NCBI GenBank assembly: GCA_006247105.1
Contig: CM016927.1
Span: forward strand, 496,001 to 560,000
Source of the DNA: Giardia muris
Lineage: Eukaryota; Fornicata; Diplomonadida; Hexamitidae
DNA length: 64,000 bases
Reading direction: 5' to 3'
This document shows, piece by piece, positions 61,612-64,000 of the stretch (the stretch's first letter is position 1; each line of letters begins with the position of its first letter). Both the position numbers and the translations under genes were made by a program. Under the pieces are notes generated by a model. That model was not told where the DNA came from. It did no database searches and worked only from the letters and a program-made list of their open reading frames with translations.

Positions 61612-62886
61612 ATGCCGATCGAGCTTCTTTGTGGCCAGACGCTCCCAACGCCGTACGCAAAGAGCGCGCTCAGCGAGAAGCTCGCGGATATGGAAGGAAC
61701 CCCCACAGAAGCCTATGTCAAGCTCTATGAACACTTCGCCCGCCAGCCCGGGATCGGCCTCCTCGTCACGGGTCACATCATGATCACGAAGAAGGGACGT
61801 GGTGAGCCGAACAATGTCGTCCTTCATCCCCGCGACCTCGCAAGCACCACCGAGACTGTGCACATGCTGGCGAAGACTGTAGATGCTGTTCGCGCTGCCA
61901 ATCCCGATGTCCGCCTCATAGCTCAGATCAACCATTGTGGCCGACAGGTTCCGAAGAGCCTTGTCAAGGCGAACTTCGAGGGCTTCTCCGATAGCCTTTA
62001 TGCTGGGCGCGTTATCTCTTTCGGAGATACTGCGGTCGAACATACGATGGGTGCCTTCCCTAAGCCTCTCAACGTCAAGTACGAGCTGGAGGCGTATACG
62101 GAGGGCCGCGAGGCACCGATCCTTGACGAACTAACTCGCGAGTATGCAGATGCCGCAGATTGCCTCGTCAACAAGTGCGGCCTTCACGGTGTTCAGGTCC
62201 ACGTCTCCCATGGATACCTGATGAACGACTTCGTCAGCCATGGAGGCTGGGTGGTTCTCGAACGTGTCCTCGAGAAGTGTCGCGAGCGCATTGGCTCAAA
62301 CAAGATACTGGCCGTCAAGATTAACATCCCAGCCGAGGGTGAGGACGTCCGGGAATACAAGCGCCGCCTCACGGGGATCATCGCGAGCGACAAGGTCAAG
62401 CTGGATATTGTCGAGTTCTCGGCCGGGAGCTATTCGAAGCCGATCATGATTAACAACGTGATGGTTCCCTTCAGTCTTGCGTTCAGCCAGGACTTCAAGA
62501 AGCACCTCCTTGCAGAGGGGTCGAAGTGCTGCGTGATGCCTACCGGCCGTTTCACCTCGAAGGACATGGCCGACAAGACTATCAAGGATACAGGGGTCGA
62601 TCTTATCGGCTTCGGGCGCGCCTTCTGCCTTCCCGAGCCTTTCGCCGAGAGCACTACAAGGATCGTCCGTACAGGCCTGCCCCTCAACAAGTTCAGTTCG
62701 AAGATCATGTACTCTCTTGGGAAGATTTCACCATTCGCGGCGGCTGGGCCCAACACGATGTACTTCGCGTCGTTCTTCCCTCTCATCGCAGACGGGACCC
62801 TCAAGACGAACGAAGAGGCTGACGCCTACGGCCGCAAGATGTGTGGCTTGATATGGTACCTGAAGCTTGTCTTCGGCATGAAGTAA
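61612..62886 (+). CDS. Old-yellow-enzyme-like NADH:flavin oxidoreductase, 424 aa
   Basis: The ATG at 61612 follows TTTAAGAAAT. The protein is a TIM barrel of the OYE family: GLLVTGHIMITKKGRGEP near 50 (family TGNVMV), RLIAQINHCGRQ near 105 (family QLNHPGRQ), HGVQVHVSHGYLMNDFVS near 190 (family HAAHGYLL.QFLSP), FSAGSYSKP, PTGRFTSKDMA and GVDLIGFGRAFCLPEPFA (FMN phosphate-binding region). The usual NRRTDEYGGS segment after the HGYL motif is absent, so substrate binding may differ. It probably binds FMN and uses NAD(P)H; the substrate is unknown. Bacterial-like flavoproteins in Giardia are often ascribed to lateral transfer. The gap 61523-61611 shows only the initiator. Confidence 0.8.
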   Translation: MPIELLCGQTLPTPYAKSALSEKLADMEGTPTEAYVKLYEHFARQPGIGLLVTGHIMITKKGRGEPNNVVLHPRDLASTTETVHMLAKTVDAVRAANPDVRLIAQINHCGRQVPKSLVKANFEGFSDSLYAGRVISFGDTAVEHTMGAFPKPLNVKYELEAYTEGREAPILDELTREYADAADCLVNKCGLHGVQVHVSHGYLMNDFVSHGGWVVLERVLEKCRERIGSNKILAVKINIPAEGEDVREYKRRLTGIIASDKVKLDIVEFSAGSYSKPIMINNVMVPFSLAFSQDFKKHLLAEGSKCCVMPTGRFTSKDMADKTIKDTGVDLIGFGRAFCLPEPFAESTTRIVRTGLPLNKFSSKIMYSLGKISPFAAAGPNTMYFASFFPLIADGTLKTNEEADAYGRKMCGLIWYLKLVFGMK

Positions 62887-62887
62887 A
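62882..62887 (+). terminator. AGTAAA containing the stop codon and touching the next ATG
   Basis: AGTAAA includes the TAA stop (62884-62886), and the next gene's ATG starts at 62888, so stop, poly(A) signal and initiator fit in nine bases (AGTAAAATG). Confidence 0.45.
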
Positions 62888-64000
62888 ATGGACTACCTTA
62901 CCACCGACCCGACGAAGCTGCGCGTTGCAGACCTCCGGCGGGCGATCGTGGAGATGGGGGGCACGCCCGAAGACCGGGCGACGAAGGCGGCCCTCATCCA
63001 GCAGTTTGCCATGGTGCGCAGTCAATTTGCGCGGACGCTCCAGCAGGGTCAATCCGTCCCTCAGTCCGCCTCACTCGATCTCAGCAAGTACATCCAGGGC
63101 GTGGAGTCCGGGATCTCCGTCAAGCTTGGGAAAAGCCATGCCCGTGATGACCTAACGCAATCTGCGTTCGACTTCACTGGGGCCTTCAACGACCCCAAAC
63201 TGCACGCCCAGATCGCAAAGGCGAATGCCGCTGAGCACGTGGAGACCTCTCCGCTTCGTAGGCTGAAGAACCCTTTGGATATCGAGCGTACGCCAGGAGA
63301 TGCTGCTCTTCGTCATGGGCATGAGCGTAGGGATAGTACGGGGGACGTAGTACAAAGGAGTGGCTCGAGGTCCAAAAGAAGTGGTTCTTCCGGGAAGAAG
63401 AATGAGTCACATCATCGAAGGCACTCACATTCTAAGGTTTCGGACGAGCTGCATCGTCATTCATCCATTGAGGGATCTAATAAAGTCTCGAAAAAGGTGG
63501 AATCCAAACCGGGGTCGGTTACTCAACTTGCACCATCATTGCCTCAAACTCAACAAACTCAACATAGAAGGAATAGTTCGCATCATGATGGGCTTGGACG
63601 TGAGAGACATGTACATCCGAGGTCCCCAACTATTCACATCGAGAAGCAGGAAGTAGTAACACCCAAGGGTGCCAAGCTTTTCCTATTCCTTTGGGTTGTG
63701 ATCTTGTGCTTGGTTGTCTATCAGATCTACTCTCTTCTCGACGACCCTTTGAAGCCCCAGATCCCGTTCGTCTCCCCTCTGCTTAGCACGATCTTTGGGC
63801 CTTTGATCTCAGGTCCTGTTTATAGGGAAACGAGAACTCATACATCAGGCCTTTATGACGGGTCCACACCCTGCCCCTTATTTTCACTCTGTAGCGACGG
63901 CCGAATCGTCGGGTGCGATCCCGGCTACCAGCTTCGTCCAGCGGAGAACTCGTTCTATCCTTCTGTATGGCTCCCAAGGTTCCAGAACTACCTCCATGTC
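62888..64000 (+). CDS. Src1/MAN1-like inner nuclear membrane protein (HeH/LEM + MSC), partial at window end
   Basis: The frame opens at the ATG at 62888 and stays open for 371 codons to the window edge. Residues ~1-47 look like a HeH/LEM-type helix-extension-helix (LRVADLRRAIVEMGGTP ... ATKAALIQQF), the chromatin-facing domain of Heh1/Src1 and LEM proteins. A Ser/His/Arg-rich, probably disordered stretch follows, then one transmembrane helix at ~262-284 (KLFLFLWVVILCLVVYQIY). Beyond it, a cysteine pattern (PCPLFSLCSDGRIVGCDPGYQL) matches the start of the Man1-Src1 C-terminal (MSC) domain in the perinuclear space. Such proteins anchor chromatin to the inner nuclear membrane and help nuclear pore quality control. 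Confidence 0.7.
   Translation, partial: MDYLTTDPTKLRVADLRRAIVEMGGTPEDRATKAALIQQFAMVRSQFARTLQQGQSVPQSASLDLSKYIQGVESGISVKLGKSHARDDLTQSAFDFTGAFNDPKLHAQIAKANAAEHVETSPLRRLKNPLDIERTPGDAALRHGHERRDSTGDVVQRSGSRSKRSGSSGKKNESHHRRHSHSKVSDELHRHSSIEGSNKVSKKVESKPGSVTQLAPSLPQTQQTQHRRNSSHHDGLGRERHVHPRSPTIHIEKQEVVTPKGAKLFLFLWVVILCLVVYQIYSLLDDPLKPQIPFVSPLLSTIFGPLISGPVYRETRTHTSGLYDGSTPCPLFSLCSDGRIVGCDPGYQLRPAENSFYPSVWLPRFQNYLHV

Noticed and set aside
1..64000. tRNA, rRNA, CRISPR array, transposase or retroelement
   Set aside because: I looked for T-loop motifs (GGTTCGAAT and variants), regular short repeats, and reverse transcriptase or transposase motifs and found none; the GGTTCGAG hit near 9033 is inside a coding region without a cloverleaf.

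Overview
The window looks like nuclear DNA of a diplomonad, most probably a Giardia species. The GC-rich, intron-free, densely packed layout would suit Giardia muris, but the species is an inference. The evidence is two variant-specific surface protein (VSP) fragments, many 'protein 21.1'-type ankyrin/coiled-coil genes, NEK kinases joined to ankyrin repeats, A-rich initiators directly at the start codons, and AGTRAA/TGTAAA poly(A) signals at or just after stop codons. No intron, tRNA, rRNA, CRISPR array or transposon was seen.

Two accessory blocks carry the unstable part. Block 1 (1-7.8 kb) holds the 5' part of an AP-complex beta-adaptin gene, two truncated ankyrin-NEK copies and two truncated VSP copies on the arms of a near-perfect 1,115-bp inverted repeat (838-1952 and 6568-7682), an ankyrin/coiled-coil gene, and about 2.5 kb without a recognisable gene. 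Block 2 (40.2-48.5 kb) holds a second copy of the adaptin/NEK segment (40187-41739 matches 1-1553), a frameshifted ankyrin-RING pseudogene, an intact ankyrin-RING gene and a related ankyrin/coiled-coil gene. The last two share a perfect 185-bp inverted tract that suggests recent gene conversion.

The rest is conserved core. From 7.9 to 26.3 kb: a TAF7-like transcription factor subunit, a possible vesicle-tethering subunit, MCM2, a kelch protein, enolase, a WDR4/Trm82-like tRNA methyltransferase subunit, a WD-repeat protein, an LRR protein with Sfi1-like tryptophan repeats, glucosamine-6-phosphate N-acetyltransferase (start of the UDP-HexNAc/cyst-wall sugar route), a CBS/DRTGG family II pyrophosphatase and three small unknowns. 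From 26.4 to 35.9 kb four ankyrin genes lie head to tail, the first fused to a Rubicon-homology zinc domain. From 35.9 to 40.9 kb: a disordered protein, a WD-like protein and the complete beta-adaptin trunk gene. From 48.6 to 64 kb there is a ciliary group (BBS5, CYB5D1, a NEK kinase, IFT139/TTC21), then an ankyrin protein, an old-yellow-enzyme-like flavoprotein and, running off the end, a HeH/LEM-MSC (Src1/MAN1-like) inner nuclear membrane protein.

Genes are packed with 0-40 bp between them. Three divergent pairs have start codons only 10-14 bp apart. IFT139, NEK and CYB5D1 overlap stop-to-start (ATGA, then TGATG). Several stop codons sit inside a poly(A) signal that also touches the next gene's A-rich initiator.
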